Source of the DNA: Massilia agri
Lineage (GTDB): Bacteria > Pseudomonadota > Gammaproteobacteria > Burkholderiales > Burkholderiaceae_D
Direction of reading: 5' to 3'
DNA: 64,000 bases
Assembly (NCBI RefSeq): GCF_024753255.1
Contig: NZ_JANUHA010000009.1
Coordinates: forward strand, 124,001-188,000
A program made the position numbers and the translations under genes. Below are positions 44,433-52,398 of this stretch, piece after piece. The notes beneath the pieces were generated by a model, which worked only from the letters and a program-made list of their open reading frames with translations, ran no database searches and had not been told where the DNA came from. The first letter of the stretch is position 1. Every line of letters starts with the position of its first letter.

Positions 44433-45418
44433 GTCGCCTCCTTCAGGGTCGGGTTCAGCTTGCGCCCTCCGCCGCCCTTGGGGCCGCCGCCGCCTTCCCG
44501 GCGCTTGATCCACCACTGCAGGCCGTTGTCGACCGCCAGGATCAGGAGCAGCGCCGTGACGAAGAGGACCATGCCGGCGAAGCCGTGCAGGAAGCCCTGG
44601 CCGGCGGCGTCGCCGAAGTAATAGGTGATGAGGGTCAGCGCGATCACGCGGATCACGTTGGCCGTGAACGAGATCGGGATGATCAGGATCGCCAGCGTGA
44701 TGTTGCGGAAGGCCGAGGGGTGGCGCATCAGGTTCAGGTAGAACAGGCCCAGCGCCTCCAGCGTGAGCAGGGTCTGCAAGCCGGCGCAGGCGTCGGCCAC
44801 CAGCAGCTGGTACTGGCCCATCTGCAGCACCACGCCCGAGCGCGAGATCGGGTAGCCCAGGGCAAACAGGATGTGTTCGGTCACCCAGGACACGGCCATC
44901 TTCATCGGCATCGTCACGGCCGCCACCAGCTCGCTGGGCAGCGGCACCATGAAGAGCATGAAGAAGAAGGGGAACCACAGCGCGCGCAGGGCGCGCGAGC
45001 CGAACTTGAGCAGCAGGATGGCCGCCATGACGAGGATGATCGAGGCGACCTCGAACATCAGGATCTTCTGCGAGCGGCCCAGCAGGTGCGACATCAGGCC
45101 GATGGCCAGCACGGGCCAGCCGAGCCAGGTGTTGACGGGCGCGCCGGCGGGATGCTTGATGGCGGCGAGCATCTCGGGCCATTTTCTCCAGATCAGCCAG
45201 ATCGCCAGGAAGAAGATGATCGGGCCGTGCCCCTGCTCCTCGCCGATCCAGGCGCCGGTGAACAGGTCGTAGAAGGTCGGTCCCAGCAGGATTGCGAGGC
45301 CGGCGAAGATGGGCCACCATTCGGGCAGCGAACGGCGGATGCCGTCGATGCTGCCGGACAGGGTTTGCGGCAGCGCTGCGCCACGATCGTCGATGTCGGT
45401 GCGTGCAGTGCCAGCCAT
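44429..45418 (-). CDS. xrtB: Exosortase B
   Basis: A 329-residue membrane protein with about eight helices. The exosortase catalytic triad is visible: Cys211 (ADACAGLQTLLTLEALG), Arg257 (FTANVIRVIAL) and His278 (FLHGFAGMVLFV). It cuts and probably transfers PEP-CTERM proteins at the envelope; two substrates lie at 14.8-15.4 and 19.7-20.5 kb. The C-terminus is an unusual Gly/Lys-rich tail (REGGGGPKGGGGRK). The ATG at 45418 follows GGAG by seven bases and lies one base after the EpsG stop. Confidence 0.97.
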   Translation of the reverse strand: MAGTARTDIDDRGAALPQTLSGSIDGIRRSLPEWWPIFAGLAILLGPTFYDLFTGAWIGEEQGHGPIIFFLAIWLIWRKWPEMLAAIKHPAGAPVNTWLGWPVLAIGLMSHLLGRSQKILMFEVASIILVMAAILLLKFGSRALRALWFPFFFMLFMVPLPSELVAAVTMPMKMAVSWVTEHILFALGYPISRSGVVLQMGQYQLLVADACAGLQTLLTLEALGLFYLNLMRHPSAFRNITLAILIIPISFTANVIRVIALTLITYYFGDAAGQGFLHGFAGMVLFVTALLLILAVDNGLQWWIKRREGGGGPKGGGGRKLNPTLKEAT

Positions 45419-45419
45419 A

Positions 45420-46289
45420 TCAGAACTCCACCACCACGGAGCCGACCACTTCGGCTCCCGATTCGGCCATCTGCTCGGCCATGCGGCTGACGTTGGCGAT
45501 GCGGGTACGGTGCTTGCAGGCCACCAGCAGCACGCCGCCGGCGCGTCCGGCCACGGCCAGGGCATCGGCGCCGGAAGCGAACGGCGGCAGGTCGTAGAGC
45601 ACCACGTCGTAGCGGCTCTCCAGCTGGGTATTCAGGTTGCGGAAGCCTTCGCGCGCCAGCAGTTCCTGCGGATTGGGCGGCAGGGTCCCGGCCGGCATCA
45701 ACGACAGGTCCACGAAAGCAGGCACCCGGCTGATGACGTCGAGGTCGGCGCGTCCGGCCAGCAGGTCGGACAGGCCCTGGCGCGGCTTGACGCCGAACAT
45801 CTCCTGCTGGCGCGGGCTACGCAGGTTGGCGTCCACCAGCAGGGTCTGCTCACCCAGCTGGGAGAACACCACCGCCAGGTTGGCCGCGAACAGGCTGGAG
45901 CCGTCCTCGGGCGTCACGCCGGCAATGGCGAGGGCCCTTCGGCCGCGGGCGAACCAGCGCAGCATCAGCTGGCTGCGGATCGCGCGCAGGGCTTCGACCT
46001 GGGGCGAGAAGGGATCGTAGGCCGCCACCAGCTTGGGCGAGAGGTTGGCCTGCCCTTTCTGCAGATAGGGATAGGAGAACTGGCGCGCCAGCACCTGCTG
46101 GATGTCGTCCTCGCTCACCAGTCCCAGGCGCACGGCGGCTTCGCCGAAGCGGATCCCGAGGTCCTTCTGCATGCGCAGCACGCGTTCGGCGTCATCGAGA
46201 GTCAGCTTGCCCTGGTCGAGCAGCAGCGCTCCCATGCTCGATTCGGCGGCCTGGTCGTGGGGCAAGGCGGATAGCACGGATGAATTCAT
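45420..46289 (-). CDS. epsG: EpsG-type tyrosine kinase homologue with MshEN-like domain
   Basis: A 289-residue cytoplasmic protein of the XrtB-associated EpsG family, partner of the chain-length protein EpsF. Residues 18-41 (SMGALLLDQGKLT... to Gln41) and 47-70 (RFGEAAVRLGLV... to Gln70) are two 24-residue MshEN-type motifs joined by the five residues KDLGI. The kinase domain starts near 95. Its P-loop reads PEDGSSLFAANLA (128-139), with Ser131 where the catalytic Lys is expected. Walker A' (TLLVDANLRSPRQ, Asp153) and Walker B (VVLYDLPP, Asp233) are kept. There is no C-terminal Tyr cluster. Confidence 0.9.
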   Translation of the reverse strand: MNSSVLSALPHDQAAESSMGALLLDQGKLTLDDAERVLRMQKDLGIRFGEAAVRLGLVSEDDIQQVLARQFSYPYLQKGQANLSPKLVAAYDPFSPQVEALRAIRSQLMLRWFARGRRALAIAGVTPEDGSSLFAANLAVVFSQLGEQTLLVDANLRSPRQQEMFGVKPRQGLSDLLAGRADLDVISRVPAFVDLSLMPAGTLPPNPQELLAREGFRNLNTQLESRYDVVLYDLPPFASGADALAVAGRAGGVLLVACKHRTRIANVSRMAEQMAESGAEVVGSVVVEF

Positions 46290-46343
46290 GGTCTGTCCTT
46301 GGTTGTCCTTCTTGTTCTGCGCTTGTTCGCTGTTTTACCCGGC

Positions 46344-47750
46344 TCAGTTGAGCCTGAGCAGGCGGCGCGGCGTCATCAGGGCGCGGATGCCGCCGCCCTT
46401 CGGACGCTTGACGCGCCACTCGATGGTGCCCAGTACCGGGATGCCCAGCATGTCCTTGATGTCGCCCGTCGAGCGCACCGGGCGGTTCACCAGCTCCAGC
46501 AGCAGGGCCAGGCCGACGCCGAGGATGGTGCCCAGCACGATCGACACCAGGGTATTGAGCAGCACGCGCGGACCCGAAGGCGCGGTCGGCGGCACGGCCG
46601 GGTTCAGGATCGAGATGTCGGACTGCTCGGACTGGGACTCGATGCGGGTCTGGGAGAAGCGCTGGCTGGCGGCGTCGAAGGCGCGCTGGGCGCTGTCGAG
46701 GTCTTTCAGCAGCACGCCGAGTTCGTCGCGGGTGCGGTTCAGCTCGAGCACGCGGGTCTTCTGGGCGGCCAGCTCGGCGCGCAGCTCGGCTTCGCGCTGG
46801 CGGTAGACCTGGGCGTTTGCGCCCACGCTCTTCGACACGCTGCCCAGGGCGGCGTTCAGCTCGGCGCGCATCTTGCCCACTTCCGCCTGGGCCGACTGGT
46901 AGGCCGGGTGGTTGCGGCCATAGCGCGAGGCGGCTTCGGCCAGCTTGGCTTCGCCGCTGGCCAGGCTCACGCGCAGGCTCTGCACCAGGGCATTGTTGGC
47001 GACGTCGGGCGAGCCCACGCCGGTGGCCATGCGTTCGCGCGAGCTCGCTTCCATGGCCTGGGTCTGGGCCGCGACCAGCTGGGCCGACAGGTCGTTCAGG
47101 CGCGACAGCTCGACGTCGACGCGGTTGTTGTCGAGGCTGACGATGCCCTTCTCCTGCTGGTACTTGGACAGGCGGGCCTGGGCCGCTTCGAGGTTGTCGC
47201 GCAGCTGCTTGGTCTGTTCGTTGAAGTAGGCCGATGCCTTCTTGGCCGGCTCGGTCTTGAGCTGGACGGCGATCTTCTGGTATTCGTCGGCGAAGGCGTT
47301 GGCCACGGCGGCGGCAAAGGCCGGATCGGCACCGCTGAAGCTGATGCCCACCACGCTCGACTCGCGCGAAGGCATGATGTCGAGTTTCTTGAGCAGCAGG
47401 TCGGCCAGCCAGTCGCGCACCGTGCCCTTGCCCTCGCTCGCTTCGCGCCACTGGGCCTGCACGGCCGGGCTCGAGGCGAGACGCAGCGAGTCGACCACGC
47501 GCAGGGCCACGGTCTTGCTGGTGATGATGTCCATCTGGGTGGCCATATAGCCCGGCATCAGGTTGCCCGGCATGGTCAGGCCGCTGACCGGGTCCACGCC
47601 CTTGTAGTTCAGCAGCACGGACGCGGTGGCCTTGTAGGTCTTCTGCTGCATCAGGCTCCAGCCCAGTGCGAGCAGGACCGTCACCAGCAAGGTCCCGAGG
47701 ATGATCTTCTTCCTCGCGAGAAGGATGAGCAGGAATTGATGGACGTTCAT
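46344..47750 (-). CDS. epsF: Chain-length determinant protein EpsF (Wzz type)
   Basis: A 468-residue inner-membrane copolymerase. It has an N-terminal helix (about 16-34), a large periplasmic coiled-coil region (about 160-385; AYFNEQTKQLRDNLEAAQARL, AEVGKMRAELNAALG), a Pro-rich segment before the second helix (NPAVPPTAPSGPRVLLNTL) and a short cytoplasmic tail containing GDIKDMLGIPVLGTI. It sets polymer length together with the EpsG-type protein. It lies directly upstream of epsG. Confidence 0.95.
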   Translation of the reverse strand: MNVHQFLLILLARKKIILGTLLVTVLLALGWSLMQQKTYKATASVLLNYKGVDPVSGLTMPGNLMPGYMATQMDIITSKTVALRVVDSLRLASSPAVQAQWREASEGKGTVRDWLADLLLKKLDIMPSRESSVVGISFSGADPAFAAAVANAFADEYQKIAVQLKTEPAKKASAYFNEQTKQLRDNLEAAQARLSKYQQEKGIVSLDNNRVDVELSRLNDLSAQLVAAQTQAMEASSRERMATGVGSPDVANNALVQSLRVSLASGEAKLAEAASRYGRNHPAYQSAQAEVGKMRAELNAALGSVSKSVGANAQVYRQREAELRAELAAQKTRVLELNRTRDELGVLLKDLDSAQRAFDAASQRFSQTRIESQSEQSDISILNPAVPPTAPSGPRVLLNTLVSIVLGTILGVGLALLLELVNRPVRSTGDIKDMLGIPVLGTIEWRVKRPKGGGIRALMTPRRLLRLN

Positions 47751-47811
47751 GGCCTTACCTTTGCATCATTGCTTTGACAAGCGGGGTGGACAAAAACACT
47801 GCTGTTACTAC

Positions 47812-47906
47812 GTAGGGTGGTCGGCTCGGCCGACCGCGCGTTCGACTCGTGCCCGCATGGACGCACCAGCATTTTGAACGCGTGGGCGGAGGACCGCCCA
47901 CCCTAC
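47812..47906. repeat. Palindromic intergenic repeat, copy 1
   Basis: The element is bounded by GTAGGGTGG (47812-47820) and its inverse CCACCCTAC (47898-47906). Inside are CCGCGCGTTC...ACTCG and TTGAACGCG, shared with the copy at 57844-57988. It ends exactly one base before the stop codon of the EpsE gene (47907). It looks like a REP- or MITE-like element; no transposase is present. Confidence 0.8.
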
Positions 47907-48695
47907 TTAAAACCAGGATTCGCGGACAACGATTACATCGTCAACCTGGACCAGATCATTTGCTTTGACATCAATCGTCACCGGGTTGCCGCTGGCATCC
48001 TTCCGGGTGATCTTCATGCCGTTGTTGCTGCCGCGCTGGTTCAGGCCACCGCCGGCCGCCACCGCCTGCTGCACGGTCATGCCGCGCTCCAGGCGGAAGG
48101 GACCCGGACGGGTGACTTCGCCGCTGACGTAGGCGCGCGGGGCGCGTTCGACATAGATGATGTCGCCGCCGGCCACCTCATAATCCTTGTTGAGTTCGCC
48201 CTTGCGCACCATCTCGACCACGTCGATGGTTTCGCGGGTGGTGTTGCCGTTGCGGGTGCGCACCAGGTTGATCATGTCGCCCCCGTCGCCGTGGATGCCG
48301 CCGGCCATGGCCAGCAGGTCGAGCACCTTGCGGCGCCCTTCCACCGCGTAGCGGCCCGGACGGTTGACATAGCCCAGCACCGAGACCTGCTGGCTGGCCA
48401 GCGTGGTCACCAGCATGTTGACCTGGGCTTTCTTGAGGTAGCCGCCCTTCTCCAGCATGTCGCCGATCTTCTTTTCGGCGGCCGCCACCGACAGGCCGCC
48501 CACGGCGACCTGGCCCAGCAGCGGGAAGGTGATGTTGCCGCTCTCGCTGACGCGGGTCTCGAGCGAGAGATCGGGGCTGCCGTACACGGACAGTTTCACC
48601 ACGTCGCCCGGTCCCAGCAGCACTTCGGCGGCGCCGGCGATCCCGACCGTCAGCACGAGCGCGGCGGCCATCATCCACTTCACGAATCGTTTCAT
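47907..48695 (-). CDS. epsE: Polysaccharide export protein EpsE (Wza type)
   Basis: A 262-residue export protein. A signal peptide (about 1-22, ending IAGA) is followed by a Poly_export domain (LLGPGDVVKLSVYGSPDLSL; VSESGNITFPLLGQV) and two SLBB domains (VSVLGYVNRPGRYAVEG; AYVSGEVTRPGPFRLERG). Unlike Wza there is no lipobox Cys and no C-terminal membrane helix, so outer-membrane anchoring must differ. It probably works with the beta-barrel EpsL. Confidence 0.95.
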   Translation of the reverse strand: MKRFVKWMMAAALVLTVGIAGAAEVLLGPGDVVKLSVYGSPDLSLETRVSESGNITFPLLGQVAVGGLSVAAAEKKIGDMLEKGGYLKKAQVNMLVTTLASQQVSVLGYVNRPGRYAVEGRRKVLDLLAMAGGIHGDGGDMINLVRTRNGNTTRETIDVVEMVRKGELNKDYEVAGGDIIYVERAPRAYVSGEVTRPGPFRLERGMTVQQAVAAGGGLNQRGSNNGMKITRKDASGNPVTIDVKANDLVQVDDVIVVRESWF

Positions 48696-48752
48696 GATTG
48701 TTCCTTCCCTTCGGTTCCGTTATTGGTTTCTACTTCTTCGCTTGCCTGCCGC

Positions 48753-49802
48753 TTACTTCAGGCCCATCACGCCGCGGTCGAGCGCAGCCTTGTCGGCCGT
48801 GGCCGCATCCGGGACGGCGGTGGGCGCCGCTCCAGTTGCGCCGGTATCGCCCGCAGGCGCCACCGAAGCCTGGCCCGGTCCGCCCGCACCCGCCACTTGC
48901 GTCGCGCTGGCCGGGGCGGTGGCGCTCGGCGCATAGTCCTTGTTCAGGTAAGCGATCTTGGCGGTGCCGCGCAGGCGCTGGATCTCGGCGGCGGCCAGTT
49001 CCTTGTTCTTCTTGTTCATCAGGTACTGGCTGATCTGCGGTCCGGCGATGGCCAGGGTGACGGGGGCGTCGCGCACTTCGGCGATCGAGATCAGCATGGC
49101 GCGCTCGCCTTCCTTGACGACGAAGAGCTGGCCCTTGGGCATGCCCAGCAGCTTGGCGGACAGCTGCGGATTCAGGTCGGCGGTGCTGCGGGTGACCTGG
49201 GCGCGGCCGTACTTGATGTTGCGCGCGTCGAGGAAGACGGCGACCTCTTCCAGCGACTTGGCACTGTCGGCGGCGGCGCGCACTTCCGGGGTCAGGTCGT
49301 TGGCCGAGAGGATCAGTTCGTTCATCGCGAACTGCTTGCGGTTGGCGAAGAACTGGGGATTCTTGTTGAAGTAGTCTTCCACCTCGGCGGCCGAGGGACG
49401 CTGCGGCTCGCCGATGCGTTTCTGCATATAGGCCTGGGCGATGATCAGGGAGCGGGCGCGCTCGATCGCCTGCATCACCTTCGGGTCGCGGTCGAGCTTT
49501 TCCTTGGCCGCTTCGGACTCCAGCAGCTCACGGTCGATCAGCGCCTGCAGGATCTGCTTGCCGGCCTCGCCCTGGCGGGCGGCCGGCACGCCGGCGCGCT
49601 GCATTTCCTCGTTCAGCTGCAAGACCGTGATTTCCTCGCCGTTCACGCTGGCCAGCGCCTGGCCAGGTTTCGATTCAGCGGGTTTGTCCTTGTCGCCGCA
49701 GCCCGCGAGGCCGGCCGCGGCCAGCACCAGCGCCGCCGTGCCCAGCAGGCGCTTGGGGGTGGAGAGGGAGGTGTGCTTGGCTGCAAAATGGAAGGTTTTC
49801 AA
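48753..49802 (-). CDS. epsD: EpsD-family peptidyl-prolyl isomerase lipoprotein
   Basis: A 349-residue predicted lipoprotein (lipobox LAAAGLAGC with Cys35). It has a SurA-like N-terminal helical region (ASVNGEEITVLQLNEEMQRAGV) and a parvulin-like middle (FAMNELILSANDLTPEVRA). The end is an Ala/Gly/Pro/Thr-rich low-complexity tail. The EpsD family accompanies XrtB-type exopolysaccharide export and probably folds the outer-membrane parts. It begins the block epsD-E-F-G-xrtB-epsI. Confidence 0.92.
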   Translation of the reverse strand: MKTFHFAAKHTSLSTPKRLLGTAALVLAAAGLAGCGDKDKPAESKPGQALASVNGEEITVLQLNEEMQRAGVPAARQGEAGKQILQALIDRELLESEAAKEKLDRDPKVMQAIERARSLIIAQAYMQKRIGEPQRPSAAEVEDYFNKNPQFFANRKQFAMNELILSANDLTPEVRAAADSAKSLEEVAVFLDARNIKYGRAQVTRSTADLNPQLSAKLLGMPKGQLFVVKEGERAMLISIAEVRDAPVTLAIAGPQISQYLMNKKNKELAAAEIQRLRGTAKIAYLNKDYAPSATAPASATQVAGAGGPGQASVAPAGDTGATGAAPTAVPDAATADKAALDRGVMGLK

Positions 49803-49951
49803 GATAGTGTCCTCGACGTTGTCCTCGGGCCTGCGCCCTGCTTGTTATTCGTACCGCTCTTTCGTGCAATGTCTCCGGAAAGGGCGCTCAACCATTCTGG
49901 GTTCCGCACGATTCGTTCTCTGTTCGTCAACTAACGCTCTGCTGTTCTACG

Positions 49952-49980
49952 GCGCTGCTGCCTGCCGCAGGCAGCAGCGC
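49952..49980 (-). terminator. Perfect 13-base hairpin after fcl
   Basis: GCGCTGCTGCCTG (49952-49964) pairs fully with CAGGCAGCAGCGC (49968-49980) around a three-base loop, three bases after the fcl stop. No U tract follows on the minus strand, so it may be a transcript stabiliser or partial terminator between fcl and epsD. Confidence 0.6.
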
Positions 49981-49983
49981 ACG

Positions 49984-51003
49984 TCACGCCGCCACCGCGG
50001 CCGGCTCCCGTTCGGCTTCCCTGCTTTGCACGGCGTGCTGTTCCAGGAAGGCTTCGTAGGCGCGACGCAGGCCGTCGGCCAGCGGCGTGCTGGCGCGCCA
50101 GCCGAGGGCGGCCAGCTTGGACACGTCCAGCAGCTTCCTCGGCGTGCCGTCCGGCTTGCTTGCATCGAAGACGATGCGCCCGCGGTAGCCGACGGTCTCT
50201 CCCACCAGGCTGGCCAGTTCGGCGATGGTGACGTCCTCGCCGGTGCCGACATTGATATGCGAATGCATCGGGTCGGTGTTCGCGGCGTACACCTCCACCG
50301 GCAGGTTCATCACGTAGACGCTGGCCGCGGCCATGTCGTCGACATAGAGGAATTCGCGCATGGGCTTGCCGCTGCCCCAGATCACCACTTCCGGCGCCCC
50401 GCCCGCTTTCGCCTCATGGAAGCGGCGCAGCAGGGCCGGGATCACGTGGCTGTTCTCGGGGTGGTAGTTGTCGCCGGGACCGTAGAGGTTGGTCGGCATG
50501 ACGCTGCGGTAGTCGGTGCCGTACTGGCGGTTGTAGCTCTCGCACAGCTTGATGCCGGCGATCTTGGCCATGGCATAGGGTTCATTGGTCGGCTCGAGGA
50601 TGCCGTTCATCAGGTATTCCTCGCGGATCGGCTGGGCCGCCAGGCGCGGGTAGATGCAGGAGGAACCGAGGAAGAGCAGCTTCTGCACGCCGGCGCGCCA
50701 GGCTTCATGGACGACATTGGCCTGCACCATCATGTTGTCGTAGATAAACTCCGCCGGATAAGTGTTGTTGGCGTGGATGCCGCCCACCTTGGCCGCGGCG
50801 AGATACACCTGGTCGATGCGCTCGGTGCGGAAGAATTCGCGCACCTGGGACTGGTCGGTGAGTTCCAGTTCCTGGTGGGTCCGGGTGACGATATTGGTGT
50901 GACCCTGGGCGCGCAGCACGCGCACGATGGCGGAACCGACCAGGCCGCGGTGGCCGGCGACGTAGATGCGCGGCTCGTTCTGCTTCTGCTGAATGTTCAA
51001 CAC
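49984..51003 (-). CDS. fcl: GDP-L-fucose synthase
   Basis: A 339-residue SDR enzyme converting GDP-4-keto-6-deoxymannose to GDP-L-fucose. It has [14 protein letters not shown] (NAD(P) binding), [30 protein letters not shown], and the catalytic YAMAKIAG (Tyr-x-x-x-Lys). The GTG at 51003 follows GGAG by five bases; the next codon TTG (51000) at eight bases is an alternative. It follows gmd after two bases. Confidence 0.96.
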   Translation of the reverse strand: MLNIQQKQNEPRIYVAGHRGLVGSAIVRVLRAQGHTNIVTRTHQELELTDQSQVREFFRTERIDQVYLAAAKVGGIHANNTYPAEFIYDNMMVQANVVHEAWRAGVQKLLFLGSSCIYPRLAAQPIREEYLMNGILEPTNEPYAMAKIAGIKLCESYNRQYGTDYRSVMPTNLYGPGDNYHPENSHVIPALLRRFHEAKAGGAPEVVIWGSGKPMREFLYVDDMAAASVYVMNLPVEVYAANTDPMHSHINVGTGEDVTIAELASLVGETVGYRGRIVFDASKPDGTPRKLLDVSKLAALGWRASTPLADGLRRAYEAFLEQHAVQSREAEREPAAVAA

Positions 51004-51005
51004 GA

Positions 51006-52121
51006 TTACTCCAGTGAAAGTGCAACGTTGTAGCCATGCGATGCCAGCAGCTTGTGGCGGCGCGCCGTGTCGAGGTCGTGCGCCACCATCTCCTGCACCA
51101 TCGCTTCGAAAGAGGTTGTGGGCTCCCAGCCGAGGCGCTCGCGCGCACGGCTCGGGTCGCCCAGCAGCGTCTCGACCTCGGTCGGACGGAAATACTGCGG
51201 ATCGACGGCAACGATGGGCTGGCCGACGACCACGCCCGGCGCCCTGTCGCCATGGATGCTCGCGACCAGGCCGCGCTCGTCGACGCCCTGCCCTTGCCAG
51301 GTGATCTCGATGCCGAGCTCGTTCGCCGCGATCTCCACGAAACGCCGCACCGAATACTGGCGGCCGGTGGCGATGACGAAGTCCTCGGGCTTGTCCTGCT
51401 GCAGCATCAGCCACTGCATGTGCACGTAGTCGCGCGCATGCCCCCAGTCGCGCAGCGCGTCCAGGTTGCCAAGAAACAGCTGGTGCTCCAGGCCCTGCGA
51501 GATATTCGCCAGCGCGCGGGTGATCTTGCGGGTGACGAAGGTCTCGCCGCGGCGCGGGGATTCGTGGTTGAACAGGATGCCGTTGCAGGCATACATGCCA
51601 TAGGCCTCGCGGTAGTTCACCGTGATCCAGTAGGCGTAGAGCTTGGCCACCGCATAGGGACTGCGCGGATAGAAAGGCGTGCTCTCGCGCTGCGGGGTTT
51701 CCTGCACCAGGCCGTAGAGCTCGGAGGTCGAGGCCTGGTAGAAGCGGGTCTTCTTTTCGAGGCCGAGGAAGCGGATCGCCTCCAGCAGGCGCAGGGTGCC
51801 GATCGCATCGACGTCGGCCGTGTATTCGGGAGATTCGAAGGACACCGCCACATGGCTCATGGCGCCCAGGTTGTAGACCTCGTCCGGCTGGACCTGCTGC
51901 AGGATGCGGGTCAGGTTCGAGGTATCGGTGAGGTCGCCGTAATGCAGGATGAAGCGCGGATTGTCGGCGTGCGGGTCCTGGTAGATGTGATCGATGCGGC
52001 CGGTGTTGAACAGCGAGGCGCGGCGCTTGATGCCGTGTACCTCGTAGCCTTTGTCGAGCAGCAGCTCCGCCAGGTAGGAGCCGTCCTGGCCCGTGACACC
52101 GGTGATCAACGCTTTTTTCAT
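51006..52121 (-). CDS. gmd: GDP-mannose 4,6-dehydratase
   Basis: A 371-residue SDR enzyme making GDP-4-keto-6-deoxymannose. It opens [20 protein letters not shown] and has [37 protein letters not shown] with the catalytic Thr/Ser region, [16 protein letters not shown] (Tyr-x-x-x-Lys) and [17 protein letters not shown]. With fcl and manC it supports fucose in the exopolysaccharide. A pair of TGTCGACA palindromes lies 176 bases before the start. Confidence 0.97.
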   Translation of the reverse strand: MKKALITGVTGQDGSYLAELLLDKGYEVHGIKRRASLFNTGRIDHIYQDPHADNPRFILHYGDLTDTSNLTRILQQVQPDEVYNLGAMSHVAVSFESPEYTADVDAIGTLRLLEAIRFLGLEKKTRFYQASTSELYGLVQETPQRESTPFYPRSPYAVAKLYAYWITVNYREAYGMYACNGILFNHESPRRGETFVTRKITRALANISQGLEHQLFLGNLDALRDWGHARDYVHMQWLMLQQDKPEDFVIATGRQYSVRRFVEIAANELGIEITWQGQGVDERGLVASIHGDRAPGVVVGQPIVAVDPQYFRPTEVETLLGDPSRARERLGWEPTTSFEAMVQEMVAHDLDTARRHKLLASHGYNVALSLE

Positions 52122-52296
52122 GTTCTTGTTCCCGTGCAGAACCAGACCAAGCCGGCCCCGGCAAGTTGCAAACTCATCAACGATTCTACGCAGCTGGCAT
52201 GGTCATGCAAGCAAGTATGCAATCGTGCGTGTGGCGTTTAAGTCAAGCCTAAGCGATTTATTTCCAAAGCGAATTTAAAGTGTTTTCACCAGTAAA

Positions 52297-52315
52297 TGTC
52301 GACAGTTTGTCGACA
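52297..52315. promoter_or_regulatory. Two tandem TGTCGACA palindromes
   Basis: TGTCGACA at 52297-52304 and 52308-52315 is each an eight-base perfect palindrome. The centres are 11 bases apart, one helical turn. They lie in the AT-rich gap between the phosphosugar transferase gene and gmd, and look like an operator for the downstream genes. A TTGACT box lies nearer to gmd on the minus strand, but no good -10 is spaced with it. Confidence 0.55.
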
Positions 52316-52398
52316 ATTGATGACTTTTCTCAAAACCCGACCATACCCGGATTCTGTATTCGATGTCGCCAGCGGTCGTCGGTTCAGTAGGGTATTGC

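Noticed and set aside
47812..47906. Repeat copy 1 as an ordinary terminator of the EpsE gene
   Set aside because: The ends and core are shared with a second copy elsewhere and there is no U tract, so a dispersed repeat is the better reading, although it could still affect termination.
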